The translations under genes and the position numbers were made by a program. The notes below the pieces were generated by a model. The model was not told the origin of the DNA. It saw nothing but the letters and a program-made list of their open reading frames with translations, and ran no database searches. Shown one piece after another: positions 9,462-18,254 of a stretch of 64,000 nt of DNA (position 1 is the stretch's first letter; every line of letters begins with the position of its first letter). Source of the DNA: Bacillus sp. FJAT-27225 (GTDB taxonomy: Bacteria; Bacillota; Bacilli; Bacillales; Cytobacillaceae); NCBI RefSeq assembly GCF_001685025.1, contig NZ_MAYU01000012.1:941767-1005766 (forward strand), given 5' to 3'.

Positions 9462-9494
9462 ATGGTGAGTGCAGTTTGTACTATAAATCTGTAA
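9462..9494 (+). CDS. Possible 10-residue leader peptide
   Basis: ATG preceded by a very good CAAGGAGGG site 7-8 bp upstream and followed after ten codons (MVSAVCTINL) by TAA. No clear promoter. May be chance, or a leader upstream of the structured element. Confidence 0.2.
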   Translation: MVSAVCTINL

Positions 9495-9642
9495 ATGTGG
9501 GTAAATAACTAACAAATTTTCCAATAAACACCCTTTGTGTAAGTATATTTACAAAAATCGACTTTCTTTTAAAGAATACGTAACACCTTTATGATTTTTG
9601 TACCATCACCTAGAGCAGGTTTGGAAAATTTATGCCTCATTA

Positions 9643-9774
9643 ACGGGCTGTAAGACCCCACCTCAAGGCTAGGGACTCAATGAAGCGTAGGTGGGGGTAA
9701 CAGCCCGTAAAAGCCCGATTGGTTCAACTAACAATCAGCCGGGGATGAAGACCCCCCACTGATTGAAGTTTCAC
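9643..9774 (+). ncRNA. Structured element, possible IS605/TnpB-type right end or yvyE leader
   Basis: Paired arms: ACGGGCTGT (9643-9651) with ACAGCCCGT (9700-9708), inside it CCCCACCT (9656-9663) with AGGTGGGG (9689-9696); then CAATCAG (9732-9738) with CTGATTG (9759-9765) around a GGGG/CCCC helix with loop ATGAAGA. CAATC can also pair with GATTG at 9717-9721, so two folds compete. The nested arms, the TCAATGAAGC segment and the end GTTTCAC resemble the right end and guide-RNA scaffold of IS200/IS605-type TnpB elements, from memory. No tnpB gene is next to it. Confidence 0.5.
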
Positions 9775-9812
9775 TTTATCTGAATAATAACAGCAGGGAA
9801 GGAGCATTCTTT

Positions 9813-10457
9813 ATGCTTCCATCATATCTCACCGTGAAAGAATATGGCGAACACGAAATCATTATTGAAAAGTCCCGTTTTATTGCTCATGTCAACCGGG
9901 CTGAATCCGAAGAAAGCGCCCAGGAGTTCATAGCTGAAATAAAACGCAGGCACCGGGATGCAACCCATAATTGTTCAGCCTATCTGATTGGAGAGAACGA
10001 CCAAATCCAGAAGGCAAACGATGATGGCGAGCCAAGCGGCACTGCCGGGGTCCCCATTCTTGAAGTGTTAAAGAAGAAAAAGCTGAAGGACACCGTTGTG
10101 GTGGTGACCCGATATTTCGGAGGAATTAAGCTGGGAGCAGGCGGACTGATCCGTGCATACGGGAAGTCTGCATCCGAAGGGATTAACGCGACAGGGGTTG
10201 TTGAGCGCAAGCTGATGCGTGTGATGCATACCACTATCGACTACACACTGCTTGGAAAAGTTGAAAATGAATTAAGATCCGCTGCTGCTCATATCCGAAA
10301 TATCCATTATTTGGACAAGGTTGAGATCGAAACCTTTGTTGAAATTGACAAAGTAGAAGCTTTTCGAATTTGGATGACAGAGCTAACAAATGGAACTGCG
10401 ACTATTTCTGAAGGCCAATTGCAATACCTCGAGGAATCCGTTAGCCAAAATGGGTAA
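9813..10457 (+). CDS. yvyE: YvyE, IMPACT/YigZ family protein
   Basis: A 214-residue protein of the YigZ/IMPACT family (UPF0029). The N-terminal domain holds the family signature: DDGEPSGTAG, VVVTRYFGGIKLGAGGL and the ASEGI stretch; the C-terminal ferredoxin-like domain follows (about 135-205). Family members bind nucleic acid or ribosomes; the exact Bacillus role is not established. ATG 9813 follows GGGAAGGAG. It is divergent from degS, exactly the B. subtilis arrangement, and is followed by the LCP gene tagV. Confidence 0.9.
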   Translation: MLPSYLTVKEYGEHEIIIEKSRFIAHVNRAESEESAQEFIAEIKRRHRDATHNCSAYLIGENDQIQKANDDGEPSGTAGVPILEVLKKKKLKDTVVVVTRYFGGIKLGAGGLIRAYGKSASEGINATGVVERKLMRVMHTTIDYTLLGKVENELRSAAAHIRNIHYLDKVEIETFVEIDKVEAFRIWMTELTNGTATISEGQLQYLEESVSQNG

Positions 10458-10549
10458 ACACGTATTGTAAAAAATTTTATATTTCAAATAGACAACTATT
10501 GCATTATAATTATTATGGCACTTCATTGACTATTTAAAGGAAGGTTCCT

Positions 10550-11584
10550 ATGAATAACTATAATCTAGCAAGTAGGAGTAATAACGCAATTAAAAAGAAG
10601 AAGCGCCGCAGAAGGTTGCTACTGGGGTTTCTCATCCTGCTATTCCTTTCGGCTATTACATTTTTCGGATATATTCTCGTAAAAACATACCAAGTTTCAA
10701 GCAGTGCTTTCAATGATATCGATGGCAGAGACGGAAAATCTGAACTTAGGGACGAACCTGTATATATTTCAACTGACCCGTTTTCTGTTTTGTTACTAGG
10801 AATTGAAGACTATTCAGACGATTATGACCAAGGCCGTTCTGATTCAATATTGGTTGCGACCTTTAATCCTGAATTCCAAACTATGAAACTACTTAGTATT
10901 CCCAGGGATACATTGGTTGATATTCCAGGCTACGACCAAGATAAAATCAACCATTCCTATGCGGATGGCGGAAAAGAGCTTGTGATAGAAACTGTAGAGG
11001 ATTTCCTAGATATCCCTATTGATTATTATGCTACAGTAAATTTCGATGGGTTCAAGAATATCATTGATATTGTCGGTGGGGTTACCGTTGATGTCCCGTT
11101 CACATTCGATGACATAAATAGTAAGTGGGATCGCTTCTATTTTGAAGAAGGGAAGCAGAAACTAAACGGTGAAGAAGCGCTGGTGTATGCCAGAATGCGT
11201 AAAAAGGATCCCCGTGGTGATTTTGGCCGGAACATGCGCCAAAGGCAAATCATTACCGGGTTAATCGATAAACTTTCTTCTCCTAGTACTTTGCTGAAAA
11301 TTGATGATATTGCTGATGAAGTTGGCACCAACATTCAGACAAATATGAGAATGAAAGAAGCCCTGGCCTTTAGGAAAAAGTATCCTGATTTCAATTCCTC
11401 TTCCATAGAACAATTAGAGTTAACCGGAGAGGACTATAATAATTCTTATGGTACGTATTATTTTATCCCCTCAGAAGAAAGCTTAAATGAAGTTAAACAG
11501 ACTCTCGCAAGCCATTTGGAGCTTGGCCTTTCATCTTCGAATGAAACAGCAGAATCAACCACGATTGAAACAAGCGGCCAATAA
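10550..11584 (+). CDS. tagV: LCP-family wall polymer ligase (TagV-type)
   Basis: A 344-residue LytR-CpsA-Psr protein. A Lys/Arg-rich cytoplasmic tail (about 14-24) is followed by one membrane anchor (25-48) and the extracellular LCP domain with its conserved blocks: RSDSILVATFN, LSIPRDTLVDIPGYD, DKINHSYADGG and GDFGRNMRQRQII. LCP enzymes transfer lipid-linked anionic polymer (teichoic or teichuronic acid) to peptidoglycan. The position right after yvyE matches B. subtilis tagV (yvhJ). ATG 10550 follows AAAGGAAGG. The stop codon lies in the loop of the terminator hairpin. Next to it on the opposite strand begins a polysaccharide cluster whose polymer could be a substrate. Confidence 0.88.
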   Translation: MNNYNLASRSNNAIKKKKRRRRLLLGFLILLFLSAITFFGYILVKTYQVSSSAFNDIDGRDGKSELRDEPVYISTDPFSVLLLGIEDYSDDYDQGRSDSILVATFNPEFQTMKLLSIPRDTLVDIPGYDQDKINHSYADGGKELVIETVEDFLDIPIDYYATVNFDGFKNIIDIVGGVTVDVPFTFDDINSKWDRFYFEEGKQKLNGEEALVYARMRKKDPRGDFGRNMRQRQIITGLIDKLSSPSTLLKIDDIADEVGTNIQTNMRMKEALAFRKKYPDFNSSSIEQLELTGEDYNNSYGTYYFIPSEESLNEVKQTLASHLELGLSSSNETAESTTIETSGQ

Positions 11585-11605
11585 ATAGGCCGCTTGTTTT
11601 TGTTT
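11571..11605 (+). terminator. tagV terminator
   Basis: CAAGCGGCC / GGCCGCTTG stem, loop contains the tagV stop codon, followed by TTTTTGTTT. It separates convergent genes and may act both ways. Confidence 0.85.
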
Positions 11606-11607
11606 AA

Positions 11608-12273
11608 TTATTCTTCATTTCTGATAAAAAATTCAGGGATGAACGGGATACATAGAGAAATGAATAATCCCACTACCAATCCCAGCAATAAGTTAGTCAC
11701 AGGAGAGGAGGAGTTCGTTGTAACAGTAACTTCTTTGTTTAAATAGGTCGGTGTTAAATTTTCCAGTTCATCACTCATCTTCCAAGTATTCATGTACTTA
11801 TTTGGGTCTTCTTCATCACTAAACTGCTGCAGTTTATTAATTTGCTCAATAAGTACCTCTCTTTGTCCATTGTACTTTTCATCACTATATTGAATAAACG
11901 CTTTTATTAAATTTTCAGCTTCCCGTTTAACTTTCTCTAAATTCGTTCCTGTAAAAGTTAGTATGATTTTCCTACCAGCTCCGGTTGAGATAGCCGTATT
12001 TTCAGCTAGATAATCCACGTCAAGTTGTATTCCCGTTTCATTACTAAGATTTTGTAAAAAACCTTCTTGTGAAAGCCGTCCTGCCATTAAGTCAGAACTT
12101 GTAATACTTCTATCCGAAAAATTCCCCAATGTAATTTCGGATTTAGCCGTATACGTTTCCGTTTCTCCCTTTGCCAGAAAATAGCCAATCGCTCCCGTGA
12201 GTAACGGAATGATGAGCAGCACAATCCACCATTTCTTAAACCTGTTTACTATCCTTTTTAGCATGTCATTCAA
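11608..12273 (-). CDS. Wzz/YveK-type chain-length protein
   Basis: A 221-residue membrane protein with two membrane segments (about 14-34 and 190-212) flanking an extracytoplasmic loop, the layout of the polysaccharide co-polymerases (Wzz). The sequence after the first segment (YTAKSEITLG) is typical. Such proteins set the chain length of Wzy-made polysaccharides. The usual tyrosine kinase partner is not present nearby. It starts at TTG 12273, 8 bp after AGGAGG, and overlaps the polymerase gene by 4 bp, so it is the last gene of the cluster read on the minus strand. Confidence 0.75.
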   Translation of the reverse strand: MNDMLKRIVNRFKKWWIVLLIIPLLTGAIGYFLAKGETETYTAKSEITLGNFSDRSITSSDLMAGRLSQEGFLQNLSNETGIQLDVDYLAENTAISTGAGRKIILTFTGTNLEKVKREAENLIKAFIQYSDEKYNGQREVLIEQINKLQQFSDEEDPNKYMNTWKMSDELENLTPTYLNKEVTVTTNSSSPVTNLLLGLVVGLFISLCIPFIPEFFIRNEE

Positions 12274-13751
12274 TTTCTTAACCTCCTGGTCAGCGATTCA
12301 GTATTTGATAGCATGTTTAGATTAATTAAACATATGGAGAGGCCTATTAGCAGCCAATGGTAGTTAAGCCCCATGATAGAGCTTGGCCCGAGGCTTGCTA
12401 TCGAAAAGACTACCATCCCCATAAAGAAGGCTTCCAGCAGCATTTTCATATTCTTGTCCCTTGCTTTCCGCCAATAGTAGTACAGATGATAAACAATTGA
12501 GAAATATAGACAACTATATAAGAGGAAAATAATGAATCCGTAATTAGTTAATGTTTCAATCCACCAATTATGTACGTTATAGTCCCCGTAAGTAGGGAAA
12601 ACCCCTTCGTTTTCCATGAAGCGTTCCGCGTTCCCTGCACCTACGCCAAATCCGAGGGTCTCCTTGACAGAGTACAATCCATTTTTTATTAAGTTCAAGC
12701 GAATTTCGACAGATCCCCCGCTAGTGTCTGCTGGCACATTCAGACTACTTAATTCATTTATTATTGGATCTATAGCCTTTTCTATTTTCTCCGGAAAGGC
12801 TGCCAGCCCTGCACCAAGCATCATGAAGGCCAGCACGATAATCTTGATTTTTTGAGTCCCCCTGGCAATAAATACGAACCAAATAAATGAACCGAAAAAT
12901 ATTCCAAGCAAATTAGCCCGGGCTGATGTGACGAGAATTAAATACAGCGAAATAATCATTAATCCTATGCTGATTGCCTTAACTAAGAGATTTCTCGTTT
13001 GATTGAACCATGCTAGAAATAAGAAAAAGGTTATAGACAAAAAGCTTGCAAAATCATTTTCATTTACAAAGACCGAGGTAGGTATCATTTTTTGATAGGC
13101 CGAAGCAAGATAAATCCTTGAGATTGGAAGATGAATTTGAAAAAAGTGGTTGGCAAGGCCGATAGCAATTAGGAATACCGCCATAAAAATCCAAATGTAA
13201 AAAACATTTATAAAGGCTTGTTTGCTTCGTATCATGTATACCATTAAAAACACAAGTCCAATTCCAAATCCAAGCAGGACAATCCCTTTAATCGCACTTC
13301 CTACACTGTCGACCCAAATCAACGATAATATGGCGTATAATAACCAAATAATAAGGAGCAGCAAGGGGGCCTTAAAAGAAACTTTATTCAGGAATATCGA
13401 AACATCATTCCTCAAAAATCCATAAAGAACCATGTAAAAGATGATCCCAATAAATAATATCCTGTACGGGAAAAGGCTAAAAAATCCGACATTCAGACTA
13501 AGGAAGGCCGCTCCTATAAACGATGTTGCTATTAACAAAATCAGCAGGTTTGTTAACAGGCCATACCGGTCTATGATCTTCTTTTTGTATACTAGACAAA
13601 CTAGAATCCCTACAAATAGGGCCACTGGAAAAACAAATGCCAAATTACTTGATAGCGACCCGTTTATTCCAATTAATATAGCTACCGAAATAGAGGTTCC
13701 TACTAGTAGTGCCAATAATTGTTCCTTGTTATGTATCATTAAATTTTTCAA
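12270..13751 (-). CDS. O-antigen ligase / Wzy-like polymerase
   Basis: A 493-residue polytopic protein with about 11-12 membrane segments and one large outside loop near residues 320-390, including the GFGVGAGNAE stretch followed by HNWWIETLTNYG. This H-N-x-x-(I/L/W) block is characteristic of the Wzy_C/O-antigen ligase family. It would join lipid-linked repeat units into polymer outside the membrane. TTG 13751 behind TGGTGATGG is the likely start; ATG 13739 is an alternative. Next gene: the Wzz-like protein, 4-bp overlap. Confidence 0.8.
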   Translation of the reverse strand: MKNLMIHNKEQLLALLVGTSISVAILIGINGSLSSNLAFVFPVALFVGILVCLVYKKKIIDRYGLLTNLLILLIATSFIGAAFLSLNVGFFSLFPYRILFIGIIFYMVLYGFLRNDVSIFLNKVSFKAPLLLLIIWLLYAILSLIWVDSVGSAIKGIVLLGFGIGLVFLMVYMIRSKQAFINVFYIWIFMAVFLIAIGLANHFFQIHLPISRIYLASAYQKMIPTSVFVNENDFASFLSITFFLFLAWFNQTRNLLVKAISIGLMIISLYLILVTSARANLLGIFFGSFIWFVFIARGTQKIKIIVLAFMMLGAGLAAFPEKIEKAIDPIINELSSLNVPADTSGGSVEIRLNLIKNGLYSVKETLGFGVGAGNAERFMENEGVFPTYGDYNVHNWWIETLTNYGFIIFLLYSCLYFSIVYHLYYYWRKARDKNMKMLLEAFFMGMVVFSIASLGPSSIMGLNYHWLLIGLSICLINLNMLSNTESLTRRLRN

Positions 13752-13767
13752 TTAAACCATCACCAAC

Positions 13768-13812
13768 TTTTAAAAAAGTGTAAAAAAAGTACGCTGTACT
13801 CTTTCTACACTT
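13768..13812 (-). terminator. Terminator after the acetyltransferase gene
   Basis: AAGTGTAGA...AGAGTAC with GTACTTT...TACACTT on the minus strand, then TTTTTT. It separates the sugar-modification genes from the polymerase pair, so read-through or a separate promoter is needed for the latter. Confidence 0.7.
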
Positions 13813-13823
13813 CTATTTTTTCC

Positions 13824-14534
13824 CTATTGGTTTCTCAAGAGTTGATTTTCTGGTACAGAACGTAATTTCCTTGCAGGACTCCCTACCACCAACTCTTCTT
13901 GCTTCACGTCTTTTGTTACAACGCTAGCGGCGGCAACCGCTCCGTCTTCTTCAATGACTTTTCCAGGAAGGATGGTCGAATTGGCACCGACCCGGCCGCC
14001 TTTTTTAATCGTCACACCTTTAAACTGCTCATACCGTTCCTTTGACCTTGCCATAAAGTTATCATTTGTTGTAACAACACATGGAGCAATAAAAACAAAG
14101 TCTTCAAGCTCGGAATAGGCAGTAATGTAACAATTTGTTTCTAGTTTGCACTTGCTGCCAATTTTGCAGTCATTTTCAACCGATACGCCGCGGCCAACTA
14201 TCGTTTTTTCCCCAATTGTGACCCTTTCCCTAATGGTCGCAAGATCGGCTACAAAAACATCATCGGCCAATTTTGCATCTGCATAAATAATGACCGATGT
14301 GCCAATTGTGCATCCGGCCCCAATAACTGCTGGAGGCAATTTTGTAACCTCTGGCAAAATTGAATTTTTCGCCCGAGTTGGATATTTTCCTATGACAGCA
14401 TTGTCCTGGATGAGAACATTGTCACCAATCATGGTACCATCATAAATAATGACGTTATGGCCAATCGTAACATTTTTTCCAATAACAACATCTTTACCGA
14501 TGATTACATTATTCCCTGTAATAGGTGTATTCAT
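13824..14534 (-). CDS. Left-handed beta-helix sugar N-acetyltransferase (WbpD-like)
   Basis: A 236-residue hexapeptide-repeat acyltransferase: repeated [LIV]GxxxxIG units cover nearly all of it (VIIGKDVVIGKNVTIG, VTIGEKTIVGRG), and the end has VVTTNDN and GSPARK, typical of amino-sugar acetyltransferases. Start ATG 14534 is chosen because AGAGGGG precedes it and the upstream aminotransferase stops 10 bp before. Together with that aminotransferase and the UDP-sugar dehydrogenase upstream it could make an acetamido uronic acid of the WbpA/WbpE/WbpD kind; this is inferred from context. Exact donor and acceptor cannot be told. Confidence 0.75.
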   Translation of the reverse strand: MNTPITGNNVIIGKDVVIGKNVTIGHNVIIYDGTMIGDNVLIQDNAVIGKYPTRAKNSILPEVTKLPPAVIGAGCTIGTSVIIYADAKLADDVFVADLATIRERVTIGEKTIVGRGVSVENDCKIGSKCKLETNCYITAYSELEDFVFIAPCVVTTNDNFMARSKERYEQFKGVTIKKGGRVGANSTILPGKVIEEDGAVAAASVVTKDVKQEELVVGSPARKLRSVPENQLLRNQ

Positions 14535-14544
14535 ATCTGCCCCT

Positions 14545-15660
14545 CTATTTCTTTTTTGAATAAAACTCGGCAATTTTGCTAACGACATATTCTTGTTCCT
14601 CAAGCTTCAATTCAGGGAACATCGGCAGCGATAATGCTTCAGCACAAGCCTTCTCTGTGATCGGCAGATCGCCTTCCTTATAGCCAAGTTCTGCAAACAC
14701 AGGCTGAAGATGAAGTGGTTTTGGATAATAAATCATTGTACTGATTCCATTATCTTTAAGGAATGCTTGTAATTCATCCCTTCTTTCCACACGGATTGTA
14801 TATTGGTGGAATACATGAAAATTATGCTCCTCAATAAAAGGAGTAACTACCTGAGGGACACTTTCATTCAAAAGCTTTGTATAGTTTTCCGCCTTTTCGC
14901 GTCTAAGTTCGGTCCATGAATCAAGGTGAGGGAACTTGACGTTCAGGATTGCAGCCTGGAGTTCATCAAGACGGCTATTATATCCCAGTACATGGTGATA
15001 ATATTTTGGTTTGCTGCCATGGACGCGGATAACCCTCATTTTCTCGGCCAATTCCTCATCCTTCGTAACGAGCATCCCTGCATCACCGTACGCACCAAGG
15101 TTTTTGGTTGGAAAGAAGCTGTAAGTTGCCGCAGTTCCCAGTTCACCAACATTTTTACCCTTATATTTGGCTCCTATTGCCTGGGCAGCATCCTCAATAA
15201 TGTACAAATCATGTTTTTTGGCAATCTCGACTATTCCATCCATATCAGCCATTTGTCCGTAAAGATGAACAGGAATGATTGCTTTCGTTTTTTCAGTTAC
15301 TGCCGCTTCAATACTAGCTGGATCGATGTTGAATGTTTTAGGGTCAATTTCAACAAAAACGGGGGTAGCACCAGTCCTAGCCACGGCTCCTGCTGTTGCG
15401 AAGAAAGTAAAAGATGGAACAATTACCTCATCACCAGGTCCGACTCCACAAGCCTCTAAAGCGATATGGATTGCGTCACTTCCATTTGCTACACCGATCC
15501 CGTGAGCAACTCCACTGTAGTCTGCGATGTCTTTTTCAAGTTTTTTAACATTGTCACCAAGAATGAAGTGGGATTTTGACATAACATCATCAAGGGCGGT
15601 GAGAATCTCATCTTTTAACGTTTGATATTGTTCTGATAAATCAAGCATAGTTACTTTCAT
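14545..15660 (-). CDS. DegT/DnrJ/EryC1 sugar aminotransferase (WbpE-like)
   Basis: A 371-residue PLP-dependent aminotransferase that puts an amino group on a keto-sugar nucleotide. Signature segments: ANGSDAIHIALEA near the cofactor phosphate, IIEDAAQAIGA with the PLP-ring Asp, and the PLP lysine in SFFPTKNLGAYGDAG; the C-terminal domain has YYPKPLHLQP and SLPMFPEL. Close in pattern to WbpE-type 3-aminotransferases. It lies 10 bp before the acetyltransferase gene and about 20 bp after the GT4 gene, so one transcript is likely. The 3-dehydrogenase (WbpB-type) that would supply its substrate is not in the window. Confidence 0.85.
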   Translation of the reverse strand: MKVTMLDLSEQYQTLKDEILTALDDVMSKSHFILGDNVKKLEKDIADYSGVAHGIGVANGSDAIHIALEACGVGPGDEVIVPSFTFFATAGAVARTGATPVFVEIDPKTFNIDPASIEAAVTEKTKAIIPVHLYGQMADMDGIVEIAKKHDLYIIEDAAQAIGAKYKGKNVGELGTAATYSFFPTKNLGAYGDAGMLVTKDEELAEKMRVIRVHGSKPKYYHHVLGYNSRLDELQAAILNVKFPHLDSWTELRREKAENYTKLLNESVPQVVTPFIEEHNFHVFHQYTIRVERRDELQAFLKDNGISTMIYYPKPLHLQPVFAELGYKEGDLPITEKACAEALSLPMFPELKLEEQEYVVSKIAEFYSKKK

Positions 15661-15678
15661 TGGTTTCTCCCCTTTTCG

Positions 15679-16815
15679 TTAATAAGAAGTGGATACACGT
15701 TTGCCTTCAAGCCTGTTATAGAGTGAGACAAGCTTCTGGCTTTCAGTTTCCCAATTGTAAATTGTTTCAATGGCACGGCGTCCGTTTCTGCCCATCTGTT
15801 CAGCCTGTTCAGGATTCTCAAGTATCCGCCGGATGGCTGATGCAATCTCATCGATATTTAGCGGATCAACACAAATACCACAATTGTTTTTTTCAACAAT
15901 ATCTTTCCATAGCGGGAAGTTCGATGCTATGACTGGAACTCCTGCTGACATATATTCAAACATTTTTATCGGCAGCGACACAACAAATCTTGGTTCAGGA
16001 TGCAGAACAACCATGCCCATATTTGCTTCTGAGAGGGCGTTTTTTACCCCTTCCCTGTCTAAATAACCGCGAAAATCCGTATACTTAAATCCCGGCATCG
16101 ACCGGACTTCTGCCTCTAAGGACTTGGGTGTAAAAGCCCCAGCAAGTATGAAGGTTGCCGGTAAATCTTTATTTACCTTTTCGATGGCGCGTACCATCTC
16201 CTTAATACCCCTAAGGGCATAAATGCCGCCAATATACAGGACATTATGACCGTTCTTCTGGCCATAAACTTCTTCACCAGAGGCCAATTCATTCAATAAT
16301 GGATAATTATGAACCGTTACGGTATTAGGATTATACGTAACGAATCTTTCCTCAATGGTAGGAGTAGCTGTTACGATTGCATCGAACCTTTTAGAAGCAT
16401 ACCGTTCGTAGCCTTTTACCAAAACCGAAATAAGTTTCCTGAGTGGCTTGGGAATCCATTGCTTTGACATAACCTGTTCAGGAACATCCTCATGGACATC
16501 GTAAACAACTTTCTTTCCTTTTGCTTTTAACTTTAATCCAACAGGCATCAGTTCCGGATCATGGAAATGATACACTTCTGCGTCAATTTCAAGCGCTTTT
16601 TCAAATACCTTTTGAGTCGTCTTCCGCATCCTGTCCAGGCGGCCCTTAACGATGGAATGAACTCCAATGATAGTTACTCCAGATTGCTTAACACTCTCAG
16701 TATTGGGTGCAATTAAATATACGTCATGCCCTGCATTTGCGAGTGATTGGCACTCTTTTATAAATATCCTCGTATCAGTTGCGGGATGGAGAGAGGTTAA
16801 ATGGCAGATTTTCAT
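15679..16815 (-). CDS. GT4 family glycosyltransferase
   Basis: A 378-residue GT-B fold glycosyltransferase of family GT4. The N-terminal acceptor domain starts MKICHLTSLHPATDTRIF; the C-terminal donor domain has VLYIGGIYALRG, FEYMSAGVPVIASNFP and an Rxxx ExAE-type end. ATG 16815 is preferred over GTG 16824 because AAGGTAG lies 8 bp upstream. It would add one sugar to the lipid-linked repeat unit at the inner face of the membrane. Donor unknown. Same operon as the aminotransferase and probably the second GT4. Confidence 0.82.
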   Translation of the reverse strand: MKICHLTSLHPATDTRIFIKECQSLANAGHDVYLIAPNTESVKQSGVTIIGVHSIVKGRLDRMRKTTQKVFEKALEIDAEVYHFHDPELMPVGLKLKAKGKKVVYDVHEDVPEQVMSKQWIPKPLRKLISVLVKGYERYASKRFDAIVTATPTIEERFVTYNPNTVTVHNYPLLNELASGEEVYGQKNGHNVLYIGGIYALRGIKEMVRAIEKVNKDLPATFILAGAFTPKSLEAEVRSMPGFKYTDFRGYLDREGVKNALSEANMGMVVLHPEPRFVVSLPIKMFEYMSAGVPVIASNFPLWKDIVEKNNCGICVDPLNIDEIASAIRRILENPEQAEQMGRNGRRAIETIYNWETESQKLVSLYNRLEGKRVSTSY

Positions 16816-16896
16816 TTCGTTCACTACCTTACAAGTTCATTTAAAGAATTCGCATTATTAGTAAGTTTGAACATGCTTGTCCAAAAAACAAACAGT

Positions 16897-18111
16897 TTAT
16901 TTAGTGCAGGCTTTTAAAAACTCTTCAGCCAGCTTCTCAATATTATGATGCTTATTTACATATTCAAAACTGCTAACCTTAATCGAATCTATTTCATCCT
17001 GATTAAGTTGTAACAGTTGTTTAATCCCTTCTGCAAACTTCTCGGGATTTTCAGGTGGCACTGTGATGCCTGCCTTCGCATTTTCAATTATATTGTTCAA
17101 TACATTCCCTGCAAATATAGCAGGTTTTCCCGCGAGCAGGTAATCGTTTAATTTATTCAGGCTAATACCATACTTATAGAGTGGGGTATCCAGCATTGAA
17201 ACCATTAAAATATCCGCCAGCCTTAATGTAGAGAGAACTTCTTCCTTTGGGATGCTATTAAAAAAGTAAACATTGGAGTAAGGCTTTGCACGATCTATCA
17301 GCTTTTGTTTTTCCGGCCCTTCTCCGATAAATACCATTGCCACCTTATCAGGATTAAGATAATCAGCACTTGCAATGACAGTTTCCAAAGCATTTGCGGT
17401 TCCATGGGCACCCACATAAACAGCAATTCTCTTATGTTTGCTTTTTATAGCCTCAAACTCATCACTCAACGAAGATTCAATCGTAAATTCATCCAAACGA
17501 GACATATGTACCCCATTAGGGATATAGACGATTTTTGTTCGATCTACCCCGCAGCCTTCAATATAGTCTGCTGCACCTGGGAGGGTAACAATGATTTGAT
17601 CAGCTTTTTTGTAAACAAATTTTTCAATAGCACCAAATAGGATTGCCAAAGGATGTCTCTCGGTTATTGCGCCAAAATCAATTAACGTTCTTGGCCAGAG
17701 ATCCCTTATTTCTACTATATATCGTGTCTTCAGAAATCTGCTTAAATAATATCCAGCCAAACAAGCAAACAAATGAACAGAAGAACCTACAATAACATCA
17801 GGTTTTTCCTTTCTTTTTTGCAAGCCCCTATAAATGGACATAAAAAAATAACTGATCATATTCAGGAGACGCATTGGACTATTCCCTTTATATGGCATTG
17901 TCCATAGCCATTCAAAAAGCACTCCATTAACATTTTCATTGTAATTTTTTTTTGCAGGATTTCTCCATTTAAAAAAATAAGGGATAAAGCTGCTGGCAAA
18001 AATGGTAACCTCATGCCCCTTCTCAACCATAACGCTGGCCAGATCATAATGTCTTGTTATTCCACTCTCACCAGGTTTTAATGCTGCGTGATTTAAAATC
18101 CATATTTTCAA
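16897..18111 (-). CDS. GT4 family glycosyltransferase (WbuB/FnlC-like)
   Basis: A 404-residue GT4 enzyme. The opening MKIWILNHAALKPGESGITR and the segment RDLWPRTLID are typical of the WbuB-type group that transfers amino-deoxy sugars. Donor-site residues: IPNGVHMSRL and VPPENPEKFAEGI; GKPAIFAGN replaces the more common EALACGVP. TTG 18111 with a TTGGTGG site is the likely start; further TTG/GTG codons upstream extend it by only a few residues. Its substrate could be the acetamido sugar made by the nearby enzymes (inference). Confidence 0.8.
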   Translation of the reverse strand: MKIWILNHAALKPGESGITRHYDLASVMVEKGHEVTIFASSFIPYFFKWRNPAKKNYNENVNGVLFEWLWTMPYKGNSPMRLLNMISYFFMSIYRGLQKRKEKPDVIVGSSVHLFACLAGYYLSRFLKTRYIVEIRDLWPRTLIDFGAITERHPLAILFGAIEKFVYKKADQIIVTLPGAADYIEGCGVDRTKIVYIPNGVHMSRLDEFTIESSLSDEFEAIKSKHKRIAVYVGAHGTANALETVIASADYLNPDKVAMVFIGEGPEKQKLIDRAKPYSNVYFFNSIPKEEVLSTLRLADILMVSMLDTPLYKYGISLNKLNDYLLAGKPAIFAGNVLNNIIENAKAGITVPPENPEKFAEGIKQLLQLNQDEIDSIKVSSFEYVNKHHNIEKLAEEFLKACTK

Positions 18112-18222
18112 AAATACCACCAACTTCAATTCAAGAGTGTTTTAGTCCACGATAAGTGTTTTACACTAATCACGGCTTCAACTTCCTTTATTCATTGCTG
18201 TCTTATTATTGACGTAAATATA

Positions 18223-18252
18223 GTTAGAACCAGAATTACTTCTGGTTCTAAC
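18223..18252 (-). terminator. Hairpin after the UDP-sugar dehydrogenase gene
   Basis: Perfect stem GTTAGAACCAGAA / TTCTGGTTCTAAC, weak T-rich tail (TATATTTA), just after the stop codon at 18255. Confidence 0.55.
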
Positions 18253-18254
18253 GC

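Larger units (their letters stand above)
9046..9812. other. 767-bp divergent intergenic region degS / yvyE
   Basis: Unusually long for this locus. It holds a possible 10-codon reading frame (9462-9494) and a strongly structured element (9643-9774). No normal-sized gene is seen on either strand. Confidence 0.6.

Noticed and set aside
10465..10515. Sigma-A promoter for tagV around a perfect TATAAT
   Set aside because: No acceptable -35 box at 16-18 bp; left uncalled.
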